From contig CALFJC010000139.1 in NCBI GenBank assembly GCA_937877655.1, forward strand, positions 1-55,022: a stretch of DNA of 55,022 nucleotides. Reading direction: 5' to 3'. Below are positions 24,652 through 31,965 of this stretch, in pieces. The notes beneath the pieces were generated by a model, which worked only from the letters and a program-made list of their open reading frames with translations, ran no database searches and was not told where the DNA came from. The DNA is from an uncultured Selenomonadales bacterium (lineage in GTDB: Bacteria > Bacillota > Negativicutes > Selenomonadales > Selenomonadaceae). The first letter of the stretch is position 1. Each line of letters begins with the position of its first letter. The translations under genes and the position numbers were made by a program.

Positions 24652-25421
24652 AACAATTTATCGTTGATGCATTTACGGAAAAAATTTTCGGCGGGAATCC
24701 TGCGGGTGTTTGCATCATGGAAAGTTTTCCGTCTGAAGAATTGATGCGCAATATTGCAATGGAAAATAATTTGTCGGAGACGGCGTTTGCAGTCAAGGAA
24801 GGAAATTTTTATCGGCTTAGATGGTTCACGCCCGCCGCCGAGATAAATTTTTGCGGACACGCGACGTTGGCGACGGCATTTGTGCTTTTCAATTTTTATG
24901 AAAAAAATTCGCGCCGAATTGAATTCGAAACATTGAGCGGAAAATTTTTCGTTGAGCGCAAGGAAAATCTTTTTGAGATGGATTTTCCCGCGTATGTGCC
25001 GAAAAAAATTCTCGTAACGCGGGAGATGTCGGAGGCAATCGGCGCAAAAGTTTTGGAGGCTTATCTCGGCAGAGATTTATTGATGGTTTTGGAGTCGGCG
25101 GAGGCTGTGGAAAAACTTTCGCCGAACTTGGACGCGCTGAAAAAATTGGACGGATTGACGCAAGCCGTGACTGCCGCCGATAAAAATTTTGACTGCGCGT
25201 CAAGAGTCTTCGCGCCGAAAGTCAAAGTGCCCGAAGACCCCGTGACGGGCTCGACGCATTGTCTTATCGCGCCGTATTGGGCGGCTCGGCTCGGCAAGAA
25301 AAAAATTATTGCGCGGCAAGCGTCTGCTCGCGGCGGAATTTTACATTGTGAAGTTTTGGGCGAGCGCGTTAAAATTTCGGGGAGTGCGGCTTTGTTTTCT
25401 GTCGCCGATTTAAAAATTTAA
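24648..25421 (+). CDS. PhzF-family isomerase/epimerase
   Basis: 257 residues with the diaminopimelate-epimerase-like double fold of PhzF proteins: VDAFTEKIFGGNPAGVC at the start, the conserved catalytic-site Glu in NNLSETAFA, FCGHATLATAFVL, and EDPVTGSTHC in the second half. Members isomerise trans-2,3-dihydro-3-hydroxyanthranilate or unrelated small acids; the substrate here is unknown. Two residues near ETAFA and GHAT match the active-site pattern. It overlaps the PARG gene by 4 nt and is followed by hisS 13 nt later. Confidence 0.9.
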   Translation: MKQFIVDAFTEKIFGGNPAGVCIMESFPSEELMRNIAMENNLSETAFAVKEGNFYRLRWFTPAAEINFCGHATLATAFVLFNFYEKNSRRIEFETLSGKFFVERKENLFEMDFPAYVPKKILVTREMSEAIGAKVLEAYLGRDLLMVLESAEAVEKLSPNLDALKKLDGLTQAVTAADKNFDCASRVFAPKVKVPEDPVTGSTHCLIAPYWAARLGKKKIIARQASARGGILHCEVLGERVKISGSAALFSVADLKI

Positions 25422-25434
25422 GGAGGTAGAAATT

Positions 25435-26706
25435 TTGCTGACGAATGCGCCGAGAGGCACCAAAGATATTTTGCCGAGTCAAATTGAAAGTTGGCTTCGG
25501 CTTGAAAATAAAATTCGGGAGCTGTGCAAAGTTTACGGCTACGAAGAAATTCGCACGCCGACTTTTGAACACACGGAACTTTTTCTGCGCGGAATAGGCG
25601 AGGGCACGGACGTTGTCGATAAGGAAATGTACACTTTCACGGACAGAGGCGACCGCTCGATAACTTTGCGCCCCGAAAACACGGCGTCGGTTGTACGGGC
25701 TTATCTGCAGAATAAACTTTATGCCAATGCGGGGCTCGTGAAACTTTTTTATATCGGCTCTATGTTTCGTTACGACAGACCGCAGGCGGGACGCTTGCGG
25801 GAGTTTCACCAATTCGGAGTGGAGGCTTTGGGCGAAAAAAATCCTGCCGTTGACGCCGAAATAATTTTGTTGGCTTGGGAGTTTTTAAAAAGCTTGGGGC
25901 TTGACGATTTGAAGTTGAAAATTAACACGGTGGGATGTCCCGCATGTCGTCCGATTTTCAGGCGAAAACTCACGGAATATTTTACGGAAGAGGCGGATGA
26001 ACTTTGCGGCGATTGTCGGCGGCGGCTGGAAAAAAATCCGCTTAGAATTCTTGATTGCAAAATTGACGGCTTGAAAGATTTCATGGACGATGCGCCGAAG
26101 ATTGAAACTTGTTTGTGTGACGATTGCCGCGAACATTTTTCTGCGCTGAAAAAATTTTTGACGGCGGCGGGCGTTGCCTTTGAAGTTGACAATCGGCTTG
26201 TGCGCGGGCTTGATTATTACACCAAGACCGCTTTTGAAATTCAATATGCGCCGCTCGGAGCTCAATCGGCGGTTGCGGGCGGCGGACGTTACGACGGCTT
26301 GATAAAAGAAATTGGCGGCGAAGATACTCCGGCTGTCGGCTTTGCGGCGGGTTTGGAGAGAATTTTGCTTGCGCTTGAACTTCAAAAAATTTTGCCCGAA
26401 CAAAATAAAAAAATCGCCGCGTTTATCGTTGCGGCGGGAACGGCGGCTGAAATTTATTCTTTCAAACTTTTAACCGATTTGCGGCGGAAAAATATCTCCG
26501 TGACTATGGACTTCGGCAAAAAAAGTATGAAGGCGCAGATGAAGGCGGCGGCTAAGTCGGGCGCAAAATTTGCCTTGATTATCGGCGAAGACGAAGTTGC
26601 GACTTCGACCGTCACGATAAAAAATTTGGAGACTTCCGCGCAGGAAAAAATTCCTTTGCAGGATGTCTCCAAAGAGCTGGAAGTTAGATGTCCCCCTTTT
26701 TCCTAA
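25435..26706 (+). CDS. hisS: Histidyl-tRNA synthetase
   Basis: 423 residues starting at TTG, with AAGGAGG 8 nt upstream. Class II motifs are clear: APRGTKDILP at the start, motif 2 FRYDRPQAGRLREFHQ, the histidine-binding RGLDYYTKTAFEI, and motif 3 GFAAGLERILLAL. The C-terminal anticodon-binding domain runs from about residue 325. A four-cysteine set (CPAC, CGDC, CLCDDC) in the middle insertion could bind a metal. The last residues (RCPPFS) and the stop codon are encoded by a dispersed repeat element beginning near 26688, so the original C-terminus was replaced by a few residues; the anticodon domain looks otherwise complete. Confidence 0.95.
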   Translation: MLTNAPRGTKDILPSQIESWLRLENKIRELCKVYGYEEIRTPTFEHTELFLRGIGEGTDVVDKEMYTFTDRGDRSITLRPENTASVVRAYLQNKLYANAGLVKLFYIGSMFRYDRPQAGRLREFHQFGVEALGEKNPAVDAEIILLAWEFLKSLGLDDLKLKINTVGCPACRPIFRRKLTEYFTEEADELCGDCRRRLEKNPLRILDCKIDGLKDFMDDAPKIETCLCDDCREHFSALKKFLTAAGVAFEVDNRLVRGLDYYTKTAFEIQYAPLGAQSAVAGGGRYDGLIKEIGGEDTPAVGFAAGLERILLALELQKILPEQNKKIAAFIVAAGTAAEIYSFKLLTDLRRKNISVTMDFGKKSMKAQMKAAAKSGAKFALIIGEDEVATSTVTIKNLETSAQEKIPLQDVSKELEVRCPPFS

Positions 26707-26911
26707 AGTGGGCTCGCAAAACCATCTCGGCTTGAAACTTTGATTGAGTTTTAAATTAATTTTTGTGTATAGGATCAACTTTTCTTTGACCGAGCAAAGA
26801 AAAGTTGCAAAAGAAACTCGCCTCGCAGGGGCGTAGCCCCGCAATAGAAACATCCTGTTTCTGTTGCGGGCGGGCGCACGTCCATGTGCGCCCGTGTCTT
26901 CTTTCACCGCT
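26688..26911 (+). repeat. Multi-hairpin dispersed element, family A (copy at hisS)
   Basis: Left end TGTCCCCC...AAAGTGGG, then AACTTTTCTTTG...CAAAGAAAAGTT (long stem), GGGGCGTAGCCCC, a hairpin with loop ACATCCTGT, and GGGCGCACGTCCATGTGCGCCC. No protein is credible. The left 19 bp overlap the end of hisS. Confidence 0.8.
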
Positions 26912-26920
26912 GTTTTTCCC

Positions 26921-26958
26921 TAGTTCCTAATTCCTAGTTCCTAGTTCCTAGTTCCTAA
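26921..26958. repeat. Short AGGAATT tandem tract
   Basis: Five copies of an 8-mer (TAGTTCC/TAATTCCT, the reverse complement of AGGAATTA or AGGAACTA), running into the last codons of the lipase gene. Confidence 0.75.
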
Positions 26959-28219
26959 AAAAATTTTTAAGGCGTTCGTTCAAATTTTCTTGGGCGGCAA
27001 GTGCGGCTTCAAAAATCGTCAAGTTCTCCGTCGAAGAGCCCGAAGTTTGCATTGACAGCGGGAAACCGTTTTTGTCCAAAATAATTTCTTCCAACGTGAC
27101 TTGCCTGTCACCTAAAGGCGCGTCGCGAATTTTTTTTGCCTGAAGGACGCGAATCAAAACATATTCGCAACCTAAATTTTTTGCGGCGTCAACATATTCA
27201 TCAAAATCGTCCTCAAGAATTTTTTTCTCCTTAATCTCGACAATCTTTGTGCTCGACAAAATCAAATTGCTGAAATGATTCGTCAAGCTGTCGTTAAGCG
27301 CGTTCAAAATCAATTCCTTATCCGACTTGTGAAAACTGTCCTTGACGAGCAAAATCGGCGCGGCGTAAATCGACGCGGAAATTTTTTCTTGCGTCTCCTG
27401 CTTGAAAGTGCCGCCCGCATTGTAATAATCGCGAATTGCACAATCAAGATAAACTGCCATTTTGTGTTCAAAATGATCGGACGTGACGCTCTGGCGATAC
27501 TCCAAAATTTTTCCGAATTGAACATAGCCCAAAACGCGCAGAGATTTTTTCAAAACGTCGCCCTTCATGACGGCACGAGTCAAATCGATTTTCTCCGCAT
27601 AATTTCTCGCAAGCGCATGACTGCCGACCGCCGGTGCCCCGAAAGTTATAACCTTAAGCTGATTTTTTGAAATGCCTGCTTCCGTCAGACGAAGAGCCGC
27701 TATCGTTGCGACAGAGCCGCCCATACTATGTCCCGTCAGGTAAAGAGTTTCGCGGGGATTTTTTTCAAGAGAAGTTTTTAAACGTTCGGCGAGCCCGTCA
27801 CTCAAAACTACGTCGGCATAATCGCGAAAACCTCTGTGAACAAAAATTTTATCGCCCGAATTTTTTTCGTCGGCAGGAAGCGGCGCGGAATTTTTATTCA
27901 AAGAAACTCTTCCGACGCGAAAATCAACTTCGACATCCTTAAGGCTTTCGGTGCCCGCTATCGTCAAAATTTTTACGTCGCCCCGACTCACCAGATAAGC
28001 TTTGGCGTCGGCAAGATTATTTTTCTGCGAAATTTTTTCAATCTGCCAGCCGCGAGAAGTCAACATTGAGCGCATCAAATAACTTTCGTCGTCGCTGTAA
28101 GCTCCCATTGAACAAATTGCGCAAGCCAATCTTATCTCCGCCGCGTCGAGCTCTTCATTTGCCGCCGCCGAGTTTGTCAACGTCAGAAAAAAAATCAGCG
28201 CGGCTAAAAATTTTTTCAT
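26948..28219 (-). CDS. Secreted class 3 lipase-like alpha/beta hydrolase
   Basis: 423 residues with a signal peptide (KKFLAALIFFLTLTNSAAA) probably cleaved near residue 20. The nucleophile elbow is GHSMGGS (Ser165), preceded by VHRGFRDYA, the second hallmark of the Lipase_3 family, and followed by VITFGAPAVGS; a His in SDHFEHKM completes a plausible triad. The C-terminal 150 residues are an extra helical and beta region without a known match. It would act on esters outside the inner membrane. Its ATG overlaps the stop of the upstream C_GCAxxG_C_C gene (ATGA), so the two are co-translated. The 3' end runs into a short tandem tract. Confidence 0.85.
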   Translation of the reverse strand: MKKFLAALIFFLTLTNSAAANEELDAAEIRLACAICSMGAYSDDESYLMRSMLTSRGWQIEKISQKNNLADAKAYLVSRGDVKILTIAGTESLKDVEVDFRVGRVSLNKNSAPLPADEKNSGDKIFVHRGFRDYADVVLSDGLAERLKTSLEKNPRETLYLTGHSMGGSVATIAALRLTEAGISKNQLKVITFGAPAVGSHALARNYAEKIDLTRAVMKGDVLKKSLRVLGYVQFGKILEYRQSVTSDHFEHKMAVYLDCAIRDYYNAGGTFKQETQEKISASIYAAPILLVKDSFHKSDKELILNALNDSLTNHFSNLILSSTKIVEIKEKKILEDDFDEYVDAAKNLGCEYVLIRVLQAKKIRDAPLGDRQVTLEEIILDKNGFPLSMQTSGSSTENLTIFEAALAAQENLNERLKNFFRN

Positions 28220-28623
28220 TTAATCAGTTGCTCCTCCACGACTTCGACGCCGTGTTTAATGCAATTCGGGCAGGAACAAAGCATTTTACCCGTATCGACG
28301 CCCTTAATCTCCCGACAAATTATCGCGCCCGTTTTTTCTCGGAAATTGTTCAGCATTGTCTTTGAAATTTTCATCGTCGCCGCCTTCGACTTCGGCGAAT
28401 CCAAATTGCCCGAACTGTTTTTCAAGCCCGCGATAAGCAAGCCGCCCGTCAACGCGCCGCAAGTTCCGTCCATTGTTCCCATGCCGAAGCCGAAACCTTC
28501 CGTCGCCGCGAATAAAATTTCCTTCGGCACGTCAACCAAATCCGCGCAGGCAACCGCCACCGCTTGCGAACAACTGTAACCTTTTCTGTGCAATTCATCT
28601 GCCAACATAATTCTTTCGCTCAT
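28216..28623 (-). CDS. C_GCAxxG_C_C family protein (probable redox protein)
   Basis: 135 residues from the ATG at 28623, 8 nt after GGGAGG; a longer reading to 28638 would include the Shine-Dalgarno. It carries the family's pattern: YSCSQAV near residue 18, GTCGALTGG near 54, ICREIKG, and CSCPNC near the C-terminus. The clustered cysteines suggest a metal or Fe-S site and a redox role; the family's biochemical function is not established. It is cytoplasmic and translationally coupled to the lipase gene. Confidence 0.85.
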   Translation of the reverse strand: MSERIMLADELHRKGYSCSQAVAVACADLVDVPKEILFAATEGFGFGMGTMDGTCGALTGGLLIAGLKNSSGNLDSPKSKAATMKISKTMLNNFREKTGAIICREIKGVDTGKMLCSCPNCIKHGVEVVEEQLIK

Positions 28624-28644
28624 GTTAAAACCTCCCAAAATTTT

Positions 28645-29928
28645 TTACGCGAAGAAACTTTTTATCTTGTTCAAAATCAGTCTGAAGAAAGATTTTTGCT
28701 CAACGTCAACCGTCGTAACAACGTCAACCGAAGCCGCCTCGCGTCCGTCGGGCAAAACCACACGAATTTTCCCGATTGTCTCGCCGCTCGTTATCGGCGC
28801 GGTCAAACTTTCGGGCAGGTCGTAAACAATTTCATAAGCGTTATCGTCGCCCGCGAAAACCGGCATGATTATTTCGCCCGCCGTCTTGACTTGCATTGAT
28901 TTTCTCCGCCCCGAAGTTATCGGCAAGGTTTTAACGACTTCGCCCGGTTGAATCAAAGTTTGTGAAGAAACTCTGCCGAAGCCGTAATCGAGCAGGAAAA
29001 TCGAATCGTTCCAAATGTAAAGGCTGTCGAGAACAACCGCGATTAATTGAACGCCGTTTTGTTTTGCGGAAGTGACAAGGCAACGTCCCGCCGCGTCGGT
29101 GTAGCCCGTTTTTATTCCGTTGCAACCGCGATAAAGCCACAGCATTTGATTTTCATTGCGCAAAAGTTTTGTGGCGTCGTGAATCCAACCAAAAGAAACT
29201 TCCTTCGCTGAGCAAATTTCCTCAAAATGTTCGAGAGAAAATCCGTGCTTAGCCATAATCGCCAAGTCGCGAGCCGTCGTGTAGTGATTGGGATCGGGCA
29301 AGCCGTTTGCGTTTGTGAAATTGGTATTGACTGCTCCGAGATCATGTGCGCGTTGCGTCATGCGGGCGGCGAAGTCGGGAACATTTCCGCCGCAATGTTC
29401 GGCAATGGCTATCGCGCCGTCATTTCCCGAAATTAGCATCATGCCGTAAAGAAGATCTCCGAGCGGAATTTTTTCTCCGACATCAAGCCAAAGCGTCGAT
29501 CCTTCCGCGTTGTAAGCTCCCGGACCGACAGTAACAATTTCATCAAGATTGTTGCCTTCAAGCGCGGTTATCAGCGTCATCATTTTTGTTGTGCTTGCAG
29601 GAAACATTCTTTGATCGGGATTTCTTTCGTAAAGAACATGTCCCGTTGAAGCCTCGATAACGATAGCCGCCGTCGCCGTCACTTGCGGCAAAACGTCGTT
29701 GGGGGCAACGGGGCGCGTGTTTTGAATCGGCGTGACGGAATAACCGGGATTGAGCCCCGAATTTTCCGAAGTCAAAGTTTGCATGGGACGAGCGACTTCG
29801 CCTTTCGGAGCTTCGTCAAGTCTCATCAATTCAGATGCGGGCATTCCCACCGCTCCGACTTCCGCGCCGAAAATTATAAGTGATATTGAAATTGTCGTCG
29901 CCAAAAATTTTTTAAAGTTCAAGTGCAT
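28645..29928 (-). CDS. dacF: D-alanyl-D-alanine carboxypeptidase (PBP5/DacF type)
   Basis: 427 residues. A signal peptide or anchor covers residues 5-27, then a low-complexity linker to about 80. The penicillin-binding core has STTK (112-115), SGN (167-169) and KTG (273-275), which define the S11 family that trims the fifth residue of peptidoglycan stem peptides in the periplasm. The C-terminal PBP5-like domain follows, ending in an amphipathic helix (FRLILNKIKSFFA) that should attach to the membrane. A near-consensus promoter lies directly upstream. AAGGAG is only 2 nt from the ATG; the TTG two codons later would have normal spacing and may be the true start. Confidence 0.93.
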   Translation of the reverse strand: MHLNFKKFLATTISISLIIFGAEVGAVGMPASELMRLDEAPKGEVARPMQTLTSENSGLNPGYSVTPIQNTRPVAPNDVLPQVTATAAIVIEASTGHVLYERNPDQRMFPASTTKMMTLITALEGNNLDEIVTVGPGAYNAEGSTLWLDVGEKIPLGDLLYGMMLISGNDGAIAIAEHCGGNVPDFAARMTQRAHDLGAVNTNFTNANGLPDPNHYTTARDLAIMAKHGFSLEHFEEICSAKEVSFGWIHDATKLLRNENQMLWLYRGCNGIKTGYTDAAGRCLVTSAKQNGVQLIAVVLDSLYIWNDSIFLLDYGFGRVSSQTLIQPGEVVKTLPITSGRRKSMQVKTAGEIIMPVFAGDDNAYEIVYDLPESLTAPITSGETIGKIRVVLPDGREAASVDVVTTVDVEQKSFFRLILNKIKSFFA

Positions 29929-29952
29929 CTCTCCTTAACAAATTTCTGTTTG

Positions 29953-29981
29953 ATTATAAATTTGTCACGGCACATTGTCAA
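29953..29981 (-). promoter_or_regulatory. Consensus promoter of dacF
   Basis: Minus-strand TTGACA (29976-29981), a 17-nt spacer and TATAAT (29953-29958): a perfect sigma-A/sigma-70 site, 25 nt before dacF. Confidence 0.9.
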
Positions 29982-29982
29982 A

Positions 29983-30012
29983 AAAAATCCCTCCGACATT
30001 GAAGGGAAAAAA
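29983..30012 (-). terminator. Terminator of the ABC transporter operon
   Basis: TTCCCTTC and GGAGGGAT pair around AATGTC, followed on the minus strand by T8, just upstream of the dacF promoter. A family C repeat lies between it and the last transporter gene. Confidence 0.75.
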
Positions 30013-30016
30013 TTTT

Positions 30017-30140
30017 GCACTTTTAAAAAGTGCGCAAACAGCGGTCGCGGCAACGTGACGTTGCATCCAGCTGTCGCGCTTTGCCACTCAAAAACTTGAA
30101 CGTGTCAGCCGCGGTTGTACGCAACGCTGCGCATTGCTAG
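30017..30140 (+). repeat. Dispersed structured repeat, family C, long copy
   Basis: Same ends as 4949-5044 (GCACTTTT/AAAAGTGC hairpin, CAAACAGCGGTCGCG, then GCGGTTGTACGCAACGCTGC and GCATTGCTAG) plus an internal block of about 27 nt (GGCAACGTGACGTTGC and so on) that is itself an inverted repeat. It lies after oppF-like gene 30155, in the opposite orientation relative to transcription compared with the other copy. Confidence 0.75.
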
Positions 30141-30154
30141 CACAATAAAAATTT

Positions 30155-31102
30155 TTACAGCGGATAATGGCAGGCGACAAAATGATTTTCTTCAAGCTCG
30201 CGGAAGGCGGGCTTTTCTTTTTGGCAAAGCTCTTGACAATGTTCGCAACGATTTTGAAACGGACAGCCGCTCGGAATATTTAGCGGGCTTGGAATGTCGC
30301 CGGGCAAAATTCCTATGTATTGATTTTTTTGCTGATCCGTCGAGAAAACCGCCTTCAAAAGTGCTCGCGTGTAAGGGTGGCGGGCTTGATAAAGTTTGTC
30401 TCCGTCCAATTTCTCCATCATGTTGCCGAGATACATAACCGCGACTCTGTGGCTGAACAAACTCACCAACGCCATATCGTGGCAAATAAAAATGTAAGTG
30501 ATACCTTTTTCGCGCTGAAGTTTCACCAAAAGTTTTATAATCGTGTCTTGAACGGAAACATCAAGGGCACTCGTTGCTTCGTCGCAGGCGATAATTTCGG
30601 GCTCCAATGCCAACGCCCGCGCTATCGCTACCCTTTGACGTTGTCCGCCGCTCATGTTGTGCGGATAACGATCCACAAAATCGGCGGGCAAATCTACTTG
30701 CGTTAAAAGTTCTCGCGCCCTTGAATCCACTTCGCCTTTTGAAATTAAATCGAAATTCAAAAGCGGCTCGCAGACAATGTCTCGGATTTTCATTTTGGGA
30801 TTGAAGGCAGCGGTTGGATCTTGAAAAACCATTTGTATATGACGATAATTTTGCCGCTTGGCTTCTCCTTTAAGTTGCGTGATGTCTTCGCCGTGAAAAA
30901 TAATTTTCCCCGAAGTCGGCTTCTGCATGTTCATAATCGCTTTAAGCAAAGTTGTTTTGCCGCAACCCGATTCGCCGACAACCGCAACGGTTTCGCCCTT
31001 GCGCACGTTGAAAGTTATATCGTCGCAAGCCGTCAAAAATCTTCCGCCCGACACGGGAAATTTTTTCGTAATGTGTTCGACGCTTAAAATTATTTCAGAC
31101 AT
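30155..31102 (-). CDS. ABC transporter ATPase of nickel/peptide type (DppF/NikE-like)
   Basis: 315 residues with Walker A GESGCGKT, Q-loop FQDP, signature MSGGQRQR, Walker B IIACDEATSALD and the H-loop CHDM. The C-terminal oligo/dipeptide extension is present, with a Cys cluster (CPFQNRCEHCQELC) typical of OppF/DppF/NikE and able to hold an Fe-S cluster or metal. It pairs with the neighbouring ATPase to drive import. Its start codon overlaps the end of that gene by 8 nt, with GGAGGG upstream. It is the last gene of the operon. Confidence 0.9.
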   Translation of the reverse strand: MSEIILSVEHITKKFPVSGGRFLTACDDITFNVRKGETVAVVGESGCGKTTLLKAIMNMQKPTSGKIIFHGEDITQLKGEAKRQNYRHIQMVFQDPTAAFNPKMKIRDIVCEPLLNFDLISKGEVDSRARELLTQVDLPADFVDRYPHNMSGGQRQRVAIARALALEPEIIACDEATSALDVSVQDTIIKLLVKLQREKGITYIFICHDMALVSLFSHRVAVMYLGNMMEKLDGDKLYQARHPYTRALLKAVFSTDQQKNQYIGILPGDIPSPLNIPSGCPFQNRCEHCQELCQKEKPAFRELEENHFVACHYPL

Positions 31103-31886
31103 AACGCCGCCCTCCGATTTCCGGCACGCTTGCCAATAAATTTTTTGTGTACTCTTCTTGCGGGCTGTTTATAACTTTTTCGGTTTTGCCGTATTCGACG
31201 ACGCGCCCTTGCGCCATAACCATTAAATTATCCGCCAAATAAGAGGCAACGCCGATATTGTGAGTAACGATAATCATTGCCGCGCCCGACCCGCGAGTTA
31301 TGAACATTAATTCGCCGACAATTTGCGCCTGCGTTGTCACGTCAAGAGCGGAAGTCGGCTCGTCCGCAAGTAAAAGTTTCGGTTGAAAAGTTATCGCCAT
31401 TGCAATTCCCACGCGTTGTCTCATGCCGCCCGACAATTCAAATGTGTACGAGTTCAAAATATTTTCGGGATTGGGCAGATTCATAAGCTCCAATTTCTCA
31501 ATCGCCATTTCCCAAGCAGATTTTTTGTCAAGATCGCTGTGTACTTGAATATATTCGACAAATTGCTTGCCGATTGTGTGGACGGGATTCATCATGTTGC
31601 CGCTGTCTTGAAAGATCATTGAAATATTTTTTCCGCGCAGATTTCTCCAGCCGCCCGCGTCCAAGTCCAAAAGATTTTTTCCCTCGAAAATTATCGCGCC
31701 GTCTGAAACGCGTCCGCCGCCCGGCAAAACATTTAAAATCGCTCGGATAACGGTTGTTTTGCCGCTGCCCGACTCGCCCACTATCGCCAAAATTTCTCCG
31801 TCGCTTAAATCGAAGTTGACGCCCGCGATTGTCGGCTTGGAATTTTTCCCGTAAGACACCGCCAAATTTTTTACGTCAAGCAACAT
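31095..31886 (-). CDS. ABC transporter ATPase of nickel/peptide type (DppD/NikD-like)
   Basis: 263 residues with Walker A GESGSGKT, FQDSGNMMNPVHTIG (the extended Q-loop of this family), signature LSGGMRQRVGIAMA, Walker B LLADEPTSALD and H-loop VTHN. Unlike its partner it lacks the C-terminal Cys cluster, as is typical for the shorter NikD-type subunit. GGGAG lies 7 nt before the ATG. A strong hairpin separates it from the binding-protein gene upstream, so it is expected to be made in smaller amounts than that protein. Confidence 0.9.
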   Translation of the reverse strand: MLLDVKNLAVSYGKNSKPTIAGVNFDLSDGEILAIVGESGSGKTTVIRAILNVLPGGGRVSDGAIIFEGKNLLDLDAGGWRNLRGKNISMIFQDSGNMMNPVHTIGKQFVEYIQVHSDLDKKSAWEMAIEKLELMNLPNPENILNSYTFELSGGMRQRVGIAMAITFQPKLLLADEPTSALDVTTQAQIVGELMFITRGSGAAMIIVTHNIGVASYLADNLMVMAQGRVVEYGKTEKVINSPQEEYTKNLLASVPEIGGRRYV

Positions 31887-31908
31887 AAAATCACTCCCTT
31901 ACATTTCA

Positions 31909-31957
31909 AAAAAAAATTGAGACGTTGACCGCATCAAAAAAATTAACGTCTCAATCG
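31909..31957 (-). terminator. Intra-operon hairpin with T-run after the binding-protein gene
   Basis: TTGAGACGTT (31917-31926) and AACGTCTCAA (31945-31954) make a perfect 10-bp stem with an 18-nt loop, followed on the minus strand by about nine T. It is probably a partial terminator or an mRNA-stabilising hairpin that raises the level of the binding protein relative to the ATPases. Confidence 0.75.
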
Positions 31958-31965
31958 GAAAAAAT

